Below are positions 1-6,132 of a DNA stretch of 11,003 nt, in pieces. A program made the translations under genes and the position numbers. Source of the stretch: Actinobacteria bacterium 13_1_20CM_4_69_9. GTDB lineage: Bacteria > Actinomycetota > Thermoleophilia > Gaiellales > Gaiellaceae. Numbering within the stretch: the stretch's first letter is position 1; the number at the start of each line of letters is the position of its first letter. The stretch is from NCBI GenBank assembly GCA_001920085.1, contig MNJC01000125.1:1-11003 (forward strand), in the 5' to 3' direction. Below the pieces are notes generated by a model that did not search any database, was not told the origin of the DNA, and saw only the letters and a program-made list of their open reading frames with translations.

Positions 1-1
1 G

Positions 2-1033
2 GCAGTGTCCGGAGCGTCCGCTGCGGACTTCGAGGGCGATAACGGCCCGTGTCGAGAGACGCCGGGTGATCCGGCGCTGTTGCGTTGTCCGACGGGGTAC
101 GTCGGCCAGCCGTACGAGGTCGAGATCGCGGTCGATGAGGAGTCGGGCTGCTTCCCCTACTACAGGCTGGAGGTCGTCAACAGTTCGCTTCCGGACGGCC
201 TCTCGATGACGCCGAGCGGCGTCATCTCGGGCGTTCCCACGTCCCCCGGCCTCACGCGTTTCTGGCTCTGGAATCACGACGTAACGGCCGCCGAAGGCGG
301 GCCTCCGTGGTGCGCCCGTGACGATGTGTCCCAACGCGAGTTCAGCATTCCGATCGACCCCGGGTTCGCAATCGTCAGCACCGCGGTCAAGCCCGGCATC
401 GTCGGCCAGCCGTACTCCGAGACGTTGACGTCGAAGCGGCTCGTCAGCACGTCGGGATCGGGCTCTGACGCGCACGCAGTGTGGTCGCTGGAGCAGGGCT
501 CGCTTCCGCCCGGCGTGACGCTGTCCGCCGACGGGGTCCTCGCCGGCACACCGACGGCCGTGGGCAGCTATCGGTTCGTCGTCCGGGCTGATCTCCAGAA
601 CGGCACCCCGCCCGCCAGCGAGACGTACACGCTTTCCGTGCGACAGCCCGTGCTCGTGCAGTCGCCGTTCGGCTCGGGACCACAGGCGACAGGAGAAGTC
701 GGGATCGCGTTCCGGAAGGCGTTCACGGCCACCGGCGGAAGCGGCACCTACACCTGGTCGGTGTCCTCCGGCACGTTGCCCGCCGGCCTCTCACTCGACG
801 CGGCGAGCGGCACGATCAGCGGCGCTCCCAAGGGGGCCGGGAACTATCCCGTTCAGCCTCTGACGTGGCGCGTCGCTCGCGGGAAGCTCCCGCGGGGGCT
901 CGTGCTCTCACGGCGAGGCGGGACGCTTGCCGGAAATCCGCGTCAGTCCGGCTCGTTCCGGGTGACGCTGGAGGTCCGGGACGCGCTCGGAGCGAGGTCG
1001 CAGAAGACTCTCGTGCTCTTGGTCAAGAGCTAG
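2..1033 (+). CDS. Secreted putative-Ig (He_PIG-type) repeat protein, 5' end outside window
   Basis: The frame is open to the window edge. The first residues read A-V-S-G-A-S-A-A-D, which looks like the end of a signal peptide with cleavage near ASA/AD, so the real start lies upstream; the GTG at 5 is probably internal. The rest consists of putative-Ig (He_PIG, cadherin-like) repeats, recognised by VGQPY entry motifs (near residues 33 and 134), 'LPxGLSL' cores and 'GTIxGxPxxxGxYxF' turns, in about three and a half copies. Such proteins are exported and act as cell-surface or extracellular scaffolds; no enzymatic domain is visible. The fourth repeat is incomplete: repeat 3 ends at NYPVQ (about residue 284) and the text resumes at PLTWRV, in the middle of a repeat, without its own VGxxY entry and first strands. 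This looks like an in-frame internal deletion. Cysteines occur only in the N-terminal third. The binding target is unknown. Confidence 0.85.
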   Translation, partial: AVSGASAADFEGDNGPCRETPGDPALLRCPTGYVGQPYEVEIAVDEESGCFPYYRLEVVNSSLPDGLSMTPSGVISGVPTSPGLTRFWLWNHDVTAAEGGPPWCARDDVSQREFSIPIDPGFAIVSTAVKPGIVGQPYSETLTSKRLVSTSGSGSDAHAVWSLEQGSLPPGVTLSADGVLAGTPTAVGSYRFVVRADLQNGTPPASETYTLSVRQPVLVQSPFGSGPQATGEVGIAFRKAFTATGGSGTYTWSVSSGTLPAGLSLDAASGTISGAPKGAGNYPVQPLTWRVARGKLPRGLVLSRRGGTLAGNPRQSGSFRVTLEVRDALGARSQKTLVLLVKS

Positions 1034-1164
1034 CCGTCGGGTAGACATTCATCGCCCGCATCGCCGCCCCGTCTCTGGGCATGTCGGCGAGCAGCGAGTC
1101 GGCGAAGGACGTCGTCGATCTCGTCATCCGGCGGGTGCATGTCGGCGATCAGGAGCGAGCTCAC
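1030..1164 (-). CDS. Doubtful 44-aa minus-strand ORF
   Basis: A GTG-start frame reads VSSLLIADMHPPDDEIDD followed by VLRRLAARRHA and ends in a TAG that overlaps the stop codon of the Ig-repeat gene tail to tail. GC at third positions is high over the first 23 or so codons and fades afterwards. The plus-strand frame in the same phase has an equally good bias, so codon use does not decide the strand. No ribosome binding site or promoter is obvious. It may be a decayed gene end or chance. I do not recognise the sequence. Confidence 0.15.
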   Translation of the reverse strand: MSSLLIADMHPPDDEIDDVLRRLAARRHAQRRGGDAGDECLPDG

Positions 1165-1228
1165 CACTCACATCATCCGCTCCGAATGAATCGGCGTTCG
1201 TCGCGACGGTCAGTGGCCGATCAGGTCG

Positions 1229-1234
1229 TATACT
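1229..1234 (+). promoter_or_regulatory. -10 box TATACT of leaderless small gene
   Basis: TATACT lies 6 nt before the ATC codon at 1241, the same geometry as the -10 boxes before 2226, 6792 and 7448. Transcription would start at or beside the first codon, giving a leaderless mRNA. No good -35 hexamer is visible 16-18 nt upstream. Confidence 0.5.
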
Positions 1235-1240
1235 CGTCGC

Positions 1241-1432
1241 ATCGCAGGCATCGTCGACAAACTGAAGCAGTGGTTCGGCGCCGGCGCGCACGACGCCGAG
1301 CTTGCCGCCAAGGGCGGCGAGCCGGTCGCGACCGGTAGGGGCGCGAACATCGGCGAGGAGCCGGAGCGAGAGACGTCGACGGACGCCCAGATGGCGGGCG
1401 CGAGCGACGAGCCGTGGCCCGGCAACGAATAA
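1241..1432 (+). CDS. 63-aa acidic small protein, apparent ATC start
   Basis: The frame reads (I/M)AGIVDKLKQWFGAG, then an acidic, Gly/Glu-rich tail ending DEPWPGNE and TAA. Third positions are G or C in 57 of 63 codons, which strongly suggests real coding in this genome. Upstream the frame is closed by TGA at 1187-1189, and between there and 1262 there is no ATG, GTG, TTG or CTG. The only alternative to ATC at 1241 is CTG at 1262, which would remove the amphipathic N-terminus. A TATACT box ends 6 nt before the ATC, as expected for a leaderless gene, and there is no Shine-Dalgarno sequence. The short amphipathic helix (VDKLKQWF) followed by a disordered acidic tail suggests a small cytosolic, possibly membrane-touching protein. 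I do not recognise a family. A base error turning ATG into ATC would equally explain the start. Confidence 0.6.
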   Translation: MAGIVDKLKQWFGAGAHDAELAAKGGEPVATGRGANIGEEPERETSTDAQMAGASDEPWPGNE

Positions 1433-1464
1433 CCGCCGGCTGCGACCCTAGATCGACGTCGCTC

Positions 1465-1482
1465 GGGGCCGTTCCGGGCCCC
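1465..1482. terminator. Possible hairpin after the 63-aa gene
   Basis: GGGGCC (1465-1470) and GGCCCC (1477-1482) form a 6-bp all-GC stem with a 6-nt loop, 32 nt after the TAA of the 63-aa gene. No T-run follows, only TGTT, so it is at best a weak or factor-assisted terminator. Confidence 0.3.
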
Positions 1483-1565
1483 TGTTCCACGGGCTTCGAT
1501 CTTGGCGGTCGTACGCCAGCAGCAGAGGCACCCGGACTCGGCCGCGATGACTCGCTTTGCAATGT

Positions 1566-1638
1566 GGGCGGGACTCCGGGGCGCCAGAGGTTTGCGGCGC
1601 GGCATCACGTTGGGGAGGTCACGTGGGGAGTCCCGCCC
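1566..1638. repeat. Perfect 12-bp inverted repeat with 49-bp interior
   Basis: Arms GGGCGGGACTCC and GGAGTCCCGCCC at 1566-1577 and 1627-1638 are exact reverse complements. As RNA this would be a 12-bp stem closing a 49-nt loop that itself holds a GGCGCC palindrome and two TCACGT copies. The arms are too far apart for a normal terminator. Confidence 0.6.
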
Positions 1639-1789
1639 AGCAGGAGGGCAAGAATCCAGCGGCCTCCACCGGGGCTTGAACACCTGTCCTACTACGACGA
1701 GTCTCCTCCTCCGAGCGAACACTTACAAGGGGCGGCCGACGACCCTGTCGCGGGATCGCGCCGACGCTCTTTGCGCGGCACATCGGTAG

Positions 1790-1862
<73 letters not shown>

Positions 1863-1874
1863 AGGGTTGCGAGG

Positions 1875-1880
1875 ATTGTA
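1875..1880 (-). promoter_or_regulatory. -10 box TACAAT of tRNA-Trp
   Basis: On the minus strand TACAAT ends 12 nt before the tRNA 5' end, placing the transcription start about 5 nt upstream of the mature tRNA. No clear -35 is visible. The 47-bp gap 1863-1909 is shared with the divergent 58-aa gene. Confidence 0.55.
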
Positions 1881-1909
1881 GCCGTGGGGTTTTCCACCTT
1901 CCGCCACCC

Positions 1910-2086
1910 GTGAAGCAGCGACGTGCGCTCGGCGCGCTGTTCGCGCTGCTCGCGGTCGGCTTCGCCGGGATCGCGTTCGCGGCGGCGTACGGGGCCCGGA
2001 ACGCCGGCGCCGGCTGGGTGATCGCGCTCGCCGCGGTCGCGCTCGCCGTCTGGCTCGCCTCGATGGCCTACCGAGCCCTGAGGTAG
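1910..2086 (+). CDS. 58-aa small membrane protein, two predicted TM helices
   Basis: GTG start, reading (M)KQRRALGALFALLAVGFAG onward and ending MAYRALR-TAG. After a positively charged N-terminus (KQRR) there are two hydrophobic Ala/Leu/Val-rich segments, about residues 7-27 and 34-52, separated by a short YGARNAGAG turn. The Arg residues at both ends suggest a hairpin with N- and C-termini inside the cell. Third positions are G or C in 55 of 58 codons, so the frame is clearly coding. No Shine-Dalgarno sequence is evident. The gene is divergent from tRNA-Trp. Its stop codon touches copy 1 of a 65-bp dispersed repeat, the same arrangement as the 77-aa gene at 7448. The function is unknown; no conserved functional residues can be named. 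Confidence 0.75.
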   Translation: MKQRRALGALFALLAVGFAGIAFAAAYGARNAGAGWVIALAAVALAVWLASMAYRALR

Positions 2087-2150
2087 GCGCCGACTCGGCG
2101 GCGCCGCAGAGAGGCCGCGCGGGCTTCGCCCGGGCGGCCGTCTAACGCAC
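2086..2150. repeat. 65-bp double-hairpin dispersed repeat, copy 1
   Basis: This copy matches 7682-7746 at 61 of 65 positions. Hairpin A: GGCGCCG and CGGCGCC around a 6-nt loop. After CAGAGA comes hairpin B, a 27-nt near-perfect stem from GGCCG to CGGCC around a 3-nt TTC loop with one G-G mismatch. The element starts on the last base of the TAG stop of the 58-aa gene. No T-run follows. It resembles REP/BIME-type palindromic units and may act as a transcription end or mRNA 3'-stabilising structure. Confidence 0.8.
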
Positions 2151-2213
2151 ATCCCGTCCGCAAGAGCCGGTTGACCAACAACGGCGGGGCCTGGGTAGGG
2201 CCGGAACAACCCG

Positions 2214-2219
2214 TATCCT
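2214..2219 (+). promoter_or_regulatory. -10 box TATCCT of the sigma-factor gene
   Basis: TATCCT ends 6 nt before the GTG at 2226 with no Shine-Dalgarno in between, the leaderless pattern seen elsewhere in this window. A TTGACC at 2171-2176 is too far upstream (37 nt) to be its -35. Confidence 0.55.
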
Positions 2220-2225
2220 CTGCGC

Positions 2226-2923
2226 GTGGCCGACGCCGAGGACACCCAGACCCTGTGGCGGCAGTTCCGCGTCAACAAGGGCGACAAGGCAATCCGCGAC
2301 AGGTTGATCCTCACCTACGCGCCGCTGGTGAAGTACGTGGCCGGACGCCTCGGGTCGGGGCTCCCCGCGCACGTTGACGAGGGCGACCTCGTCTCGTACG
2401 GGCTGCTCGGCCTGATCGGCGCGATCGAGCGCTACGACCCCGAGCGCGACGTCAAGTTCGAGACGAGCGGACGATCGCGGAGCTCGAGCGCAAACTGCAC
2501 CGCGCTCCGACCGACGAGGAGATCTCCGAGAAGCTGGGCATCTCGCAGGACGAGCTCGAGGAGTCCCTGACGGACATCTCCCGCTCTTCGATCGCGGCGC
2601 TGGACGAGCTCTGGACGGTGAGCAGCGGCGGCGGCGACCAGGTTGCCCTGATCGACACGATCGAGGACACCGAGGCGCCCGACCCTCAGGGATCCCTGTC
2701 GCAGACCGAGATGAAGGAGGCGATCGGTGAGGCGATCGCCCGGCTGCCCGAGCGCGAGAAGCTCGTCGTGACCCTCTACTACTACGAGGAGCTCACCCTG
2801 CGCGAGATCGGCGAGGTTCTCGGAGTGACCGAGTCGCGCGTCTCCCAGCTGCACACGAAGGCGGTCCTGCGCCTCAAGGCGCGCCTCTCGGGTTCCACCA
2901 CGCGGGCCTCGCTCGAAACCTGA
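2226..2923 (+). pseudogene. FliA/WhiG-type (group 3) RNA polymerase sigma factor, internal deletion and frameshift
   Basis: The N-terminal part (2226 to about 2465) reads MADAEDTQTLWRQFR and runs through LVKYVAGRLG and DLVSYGLLGLIGAIERYD to DVKFET: regions 1.2-2.2, the core-RNAP binding part. The C-terminal part is in another frame, from about 2465 (ERTIAELERKLHRAPTDEE) to 2923. It carries region 3 and region 4 with the HTH LTLREIGEVLGVTESRVSQL. In FliA/SigD/WhiG proteins about 30 residues lie between these two points (typically YAxxRIxGAIIDELR, DWVPRSVR and a KAREIE helix), comprising regions 2.3-2.4, which melt and read the -10 element. They are missing here, and the loss shifts the frame, so no full-length product can form. 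FliA/WhiG sigmas direct motility or sporulation-type regulons. The promoter and start are intact and codon bias is still normal in both halves, so the lesion is recent or is an assembly error. Confidence 0.85.
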
Positions 2924-2955
2924 GCGATACGATTCCGCCCGGAAACCGCGTCCTC

Positions 2956-2961
2956 AGGAGG
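2956..2961 (+). promoter_or_regulatory. Strong Shine-Dalgarno AGGAGG for the EF-G-like gene
   Basis: AGGAGG(GG) sits 5 nt before the GTG at 2967 and fixes that start. It is one of only two strong ribosome binding sites in the window; most first genes here are leaderless. A TACGAT at 2928-2933 is a possible -10 for a leadered transcript. Confidence 0.75.
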
Positions 2962-2966
2962 GGCTA

Positions 2967-5015
2967 GTGGCAGTCGAGCCGGGCAAGATCCGCAACGTCG
3001 CCGTCGTCGGACACCGCGGGACGGGAAAGACCTCGCTCGTCGAGGGGCTGCTGTTTCAGGCAGGCGCGACGAACAGGCTCGGCACGGTCGAGTCGGGCTC
3101 CACGGTCAGCGACTGGGACGAGGACGAGCAGCGGCGGCAGATGTCGCTCTCGGCGTCGGTCTGTCACGTCGAGTGGCAGGGACGCAAGATCAACTTGATC
3201 GACACGCCGGGCGACGCCGGCTTCCAGGGCGACGCGATCGCAGCGCTGCGTGTGGTCGAGGGCGCGCTCTTCTGCCTCAGCGCTGTGATGGGCGTCGAGG
3301 TGCAGACGTCGCGCCACTGGGCGCGTGCGGAGGAAGCCGATCTCTCGCGCGTCGTCTACGTGAACATGCTCGACCGCGAGCGCGCCGACTTCTTCCGCGT
3401 GCTCGACGCGATGCGTGAGCAACTCTCCGACAAGTGCGTCGCGGTGCACATCCCGATCGGTGCGGAGCACGAGCTGACGGGCATCGTCGACCTGCTCCAC
3501 ATGCAGGCCTACATGGATCCCGGCGGTCAGCGCGAGACCGGCGCGACCGAGATCCCCGGCGACATGCAGGCACAGGTCGACGAGTACCGGGAGAAGCTTC
3601 TCGACGCGGTCGTTGAGACGGACGAGGGGTTGATGGAGCGCTACCTCGACGGCCAGGAGCTCGGCGCCGAGGAAGTCGCGAAGGCGCTCAAGGACGCAGT
3701 CACGCGCGGCGAGGTGTTCCCGGTTGCATGCGGCGTCGCGTCGAAGAACCTGGGGACGATGGCGCTGCTCGACCTGCTCGTCGAGGGTGTGCCGTCGCCT
3801 GCGCGCAAAGGCGCGCCGATCGCCGTCGACGGCGACGGCACTGCGGCGTTCATCTTCAAGACGATCGCGGATCCGTTCGCCGGCCGCATCAACGTCTTCC
3901 GCGTCCTCAACGGGACGCTGAAGGCAGATGCGAGCGTCGTGAACGCCCGAGCACACTCGAAGGAGCGGGTCGGCCAGCTACTCGACCTCCAAGGCAAGGA
4001 GCACTCCCAGGTATCCGAGCTCGGCGAGGGCGACATCGGCGCCGTCGCGAAGCTGAAGGAGACGCAGACCGGTGACCTGCTGCTCGACGCCGAGCGCGAG
4101 GTCGAGCTGCCGCAGATCGGCTTTCCGGAGCCGGTGATGAGCTTCGCGGTCACGCCGAAGTCCAAGGGCGACGAGGAGAAGATGGCGGCCGGCCTCCGGC
4201 GCCTCGGCGAGGAGGACCCGACGATCCAGATGCGCCGCGACCCGCAGACGGGCGAGCAGCTGCTGAGCGGTCTCTCCCAGATGCACGTCGAGGTCGCGGT
4301 GGAGCGGCTGAAGAACCGTTTCAACGTGGAGGTCGACCTGCACCAGCCGCGCGTTCCGTATCTCGAGACCATCCGCAAGGAGGCGCGCGCGCAAGGGCGG
4401 TACAAGAAGCAGACCGGTGGGCGCGGCCAGTTCGGAGACTGTGTGATCCGGCTCGAGCCGCTCGACAGCCACCAGGGATACGAGTTCGTGGACAAGATCG
4501 TCGGCGGCGTGATCCCGCAGAGCTTCCGTCCGGCGGTCGACAAGGGCATCCAGGAGGCGATGCAGCACGGCGAGCTCGCGGGCGCACCGGTCCAGGGCGT
4601 GCGGGTCGTGCTCGTCGACGGCTCGTACCACACGGTCGACTCGTCGGAGATGGCGTTCAAGATCGCCGGCTCGATGGCCTTCAAGTCCGCCTACGAGCAG
4701 GCGGGCCCGGTATTGCTCGAGCCGATCATGGAGCTCGAGGTGACGACTCCCGACGAGTCCGTGGGCGCAGTGAACGGCGACCTGAACTCGCGCCGCGGGC
4801 GACTGCAGGGGATGGAGCCGCGCGGCGGCATGACGACCATCAAGGCCGAGGTGCCGATGGCCGAGATCCTCACGTACTCGCAGGCGTTGACCTCGATGAC
4901 CGGCGGGCGGGGCGACTACCACATGCACTTCTTGCGCTACGAGGAGGTGCCGTCCCACATCGCGCAAAAGGTGATCGAGGAGACGAAGAAGGAGAAGGAA
5001 GAGGTCAAGGCGTGA
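2967..5015 (+). CDS. EF-G-like translational GTPase (EF-G paralogue)
   Basis: A 682-aa protein with the full EF-G domain layout: a G domain with P-loop GHRGTGKT (15-22) and G3 DTPG (79-82), domain II after residue 280 or so, domains III-V with YKKQTGGRGQFG at the start of domain IV, and ending in TSMTGGRGDYHM and a Lys/Glu-rich tail. It belongs to the EF-G-like group rather than being the housekeeping factor. The usual DTPGHVDF is DTPGDAGF, so the catalytic His is Asp83. The G4 NKxD is NMLD (133-136), and the RGITI switch is RRQMSLSAS. Paralogues of this type bind GTP and the ribosome, but their role in elongation, recycling or rescue is unsettled. No str-operon genes (rpsL, rpsG, tuf) flank it. 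GTG start with a strong ribosome binding site. Its stop overlaps the next gene's start (GTGA). Confidence 0.93.
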   Translation: MAVEPGKIRNVAVVGHRGTGKTSLVEGLLFQAGATNRLGTVESGSTVSDWDEDEQRRQMSLSASVCHVEWQGRKINLIDTPGDAGFQGDAIAALRVVEGALFCLSAVMGVEVQTSRHWARAEEADLSRVVYVNMLDRERADFFRVLDAMREQLSDKCVAVHIPIGAEHELTGIVDLLHMQAYMDPGGQRETGATEIPGDMQAQVDEYREKLLDAVVETDEGLMERYLDGQELGAEEVAKALKDAVTRGEVFPVACGVASKNLGTMALLDLLVEGVPSPARKGAPIAVDGDGTAAFIFKTIADPFAGRINVFRVLNGTLKADASVVNARAHSKERVGQLLDLQGKEHSQVSELGEGDIGAVAKLKETQTGDLLLDAEREVELPQIGFPEPVMSFAVTPKSKGDEEKMAAGLRRLGEEDPTIQMRRDPQTGEQLLSGLSQMHVEVAVERLKNRFNVEVDLHQPRVPYLETIRKEARAQGRYKKQTGGRGQFGDCVIRLEPLDSHQGYEFVDKIVGGVIPQSFRPAVDKGIQEAMQHGELAGAPVQGVRVVLVDGSYHTVDSSEMAFKIAGSMAFKSAYEQAGPVLLEPIMELEVTTPDESVGAVNGDLNSRRGRLQGMEPRGGMTTIKAEVPMAEILTYSQALTSMTGGRGDYHMHFLRYEEVPSHIAQKVIEETKKEKEEVKA

Positions 5016-5422
5016 GCGACGAGAAGCCGGCGCCGATCGACAAGGAGCTCGTCGGCGAGTTCGTCTTGAAGGCGCACGGCGATCTCGACTTCGTCCGGCA
5101 GACGGTCGAGCGGGAGCCGGCGGTCGTGAACGCCGCGTGGGACTGGGGCGGAGGGGACTGGGAGACCGGCCTCGGCGCCGCCTCGCACGTCGGTCGCCGC
5201 GACATCGCGGAGTACCTGCTCGAGCACGGCGCACGCAAGGACGTCTTCGCCGCTGCGATGCTCGGCGAGGTCGACGTCGTGCGCGCCATGCTCGACGCGC
5301 AGCCGGAATTGCGGGAGGCGCGCGGTCCGCACGGGATCTCGCTGCGCGCGCACGCGGAAGCGGGCGGCGAGCAGGCCGGCGGGGTGCTGGACCTGCTGCA
5401 CGGTGCTGCGGCGACGACCTGA
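5012..5422 (+). CDS. Ankyrin-repeat protein
   Basis: 136 aa, GTG start overlapping the EF-G-like stop by 4 nt (GTGA), so translation is probably coupled. The middle of the protein carries two ankyrin-type helix pairs: TGLGAASHVGRRDIAEYLL-EHGA and DVFAAAMLGEVDVVRAMLDA, followed by a partial third starting GPHGISLRAHAEAGG. The N-terminus (DKELVGEFVLKAHGDLDFVR) resembles a divergent first repeat. There are no membrane segments or signal peptide, so it is cytosolic. Such short bacterial ankyrin proteins are protein-binding modules without their own activity. The partner cannot be read from the sequence; the operon suggests the EF-G-like protein or the HEAT-like protein encoded next. Confidence 0.85.
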   Translation: MSDEKPAPIDKELVGEFVLKAHGDLDFVRQTVEREPAVVNAAWDWGGGDWETGLGAASHVGRRDIAEYLLEHGARKDVFAAAMLGEVDVVRAMLDAQPELREARGPHGISLRAHAEAGGEQAGGVLDLLHGAAATT

Positions 5423-6080
5423 CGAGATCGACTGGAGCAAGCTTCGCGGTCCCTACGGGACGAGCGAGGACGTCGCCTATGCGCTTCGCGATCTCTGGTC
5501 CGTCGACTCGGCGACGGCTCCGGCGGTGCCGTTCCTCGCCGACGCGGCCCTCGGGGACGTCGTAGGTCGTGACGACCGCATCTGGCTGGTCCTGTTGCTT
5601 GCCTGGATCGCCGACGGGACGTCCTACCTCGATGTCCATCAGGGCCTCATCGACGGCGCCATCGACAGGGACGAGCTCGCGCGCGAGCTCGAGTGGGTGC
5701 GCGACGCGCGCGCGGCGGTGCGCGCCCGGCTCGCAGACTTCCTCCGGTATCTCGATGAGGAAGACGACCCGAGCGTCCAGGTCGCCCTCGCACAGCTCTC
5801 CGCACAGTTTCCCGAGGACGGCGAAGAGTCGCGCCCGCGGCTGCAGCGCGTGGTCGTTGCCGAGACGGATGACCTGCGGCGGCTCGTGTTGCAGCTTGCC
5901 CTCGGTGCCGTCGGCGGCCATCTCGACGTGGACGACGCACTCCGTCGGCTGCCGGACGAGTACTACGGGGACGAAGACATCGTCGAGCTGCGCGAGCGCT
6001 TCCGCTCTGAAAGCGAAACGGTCGTGTTCCGCGACATCGTCGACAACATCTCAGGCGCCGCGATCACGTTCGACGATTAG
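5403..6080 (+). CDS. HEAT-repeat-like helical protein
   Basis: 225 aa from GTG 5403, overlapping the ankyrin gene by 20 nt. The first recognisable block is DEIDWSKLRGPYGTSEDV, so the true start cannot lie far downstream, and no other start codon fits. The TAPAVPFLADAAL and IWLVLLLAWIADGTSYLDVH blocks resemble a family of bacterial HEAT-repeat proteins that carry an 'AxPFLxxL...IxxLLxxIA' signature. The second half is a run of alpha helices (VQVALAQLSAQFPED, LRRLVLQLALGAVGGHLDVD) like weak HEAT units. The composition is strongly acidic, with no transmembrane segment or enzyme motif. Together with the ankyrin gene it makes a pair of helical-repeat, protein-binding products behind an EF-G-like GTPase. 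The function is unknown. The gene ends 9 nt before a perfect 31-bp palindrome. Confidence 0.7.
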   Translation: MLRRRPDEIDWSKLRGPYGTSEDVAYALRDLWSVDSATAPAVPFLADAALGDVVGRDDRIWLVLLLAWIADGTSYLDVHQGLIDGAIDRDELARELEWVRDARAAVRARLADFLRYLDEEDDPSVQVALAQLSAQFPEDGEESRPRLQRVVVAETDDLRRLVLQLALGAVGGHLDVDDALRRLPDEYYGDEDIVELRERFRSESETVVFRDIVDNISGAAITFDD

Positions 6081-6089
6081 GCGCCCGCA

Positions 6090-6120
6090 GACATGTCCCG
6101 GGACAGTCCCGGGACATGTC
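6090..6120. terminator. Perfect 31-bp palindrome between convergent genes
   Basis: Arms of 14 bp, GACATGTCCCGGGA (6090-6103) and its exact reverse complement (6107-6120), flank a 3-nt CAG loop. It lies between the plus-strand HEAT-like stop (6080) and the minus-strand coiled-coil gene stop (6133), as expected of a bidirectional terminator, though T-runs are lacking on both sides. The same bases also form two copies of the 10-bp palindrome GTCCCGGGAC (6095-6104 and 6106-6115) spaced 11 bp apart, about one helical turn, so a tandem protein-binding site is the alternative. Confidence 0.6.
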
Positions 6121-6132
6121 GTACATGGGCGA

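Larger units (their letters stand above)
1433..1789. other. 357-bp stretch without a convincing gene; contains a 12-bp inverted repeat
   Basis: No frame on either strand has both a plausible start and the strong third-position GC bias of the neighbours. Visible structure: the GC hairpin at 1465-1482; a perfect 12-bp inverted repeat GGGCGGGACTCC (1566-1577) / GGAGTCCCGCCC (1627-1638) with 49 nt between the arms; and inside it a near-tandem repeat TCACGTTGGGGAG (1605-1617) / TCACGTGGGGAG (1619-1630). I checked by eye for RNase P RNA, SRP RNA, tmRNA and a second tRNA and found none of their signature motifs. It could be an unrecognised structured RNA, the remains of a mobile element, or plain intergenic DNA downstream of the minus-strand tRNA. 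Confidence 0.4.

Noticed and set aside
1210..1722. 170-aa minus-strand frame with a GCLCCW motif
   Set aside because: Overlaps the strongly biased 63-aa plus-strand gene, has no recognisable domain and poor third-position bias in its non-overlapping part.
1640..1740. Second, degenerate tRNA or tmRNA end on the minus strand (GTTCAAGCCCC)
   Set aside because: The flanking bases do not form a T stem, acceptor or anticodon arm.
3978..5921. 647-aa minus-strand open frame
   Set aside because: Antisense to the EF-G-like, ankyrin and HEAT-like genes; low-complexity Arg/Leu-rich composition typical of reverse-frame reading in high-GC DNA.
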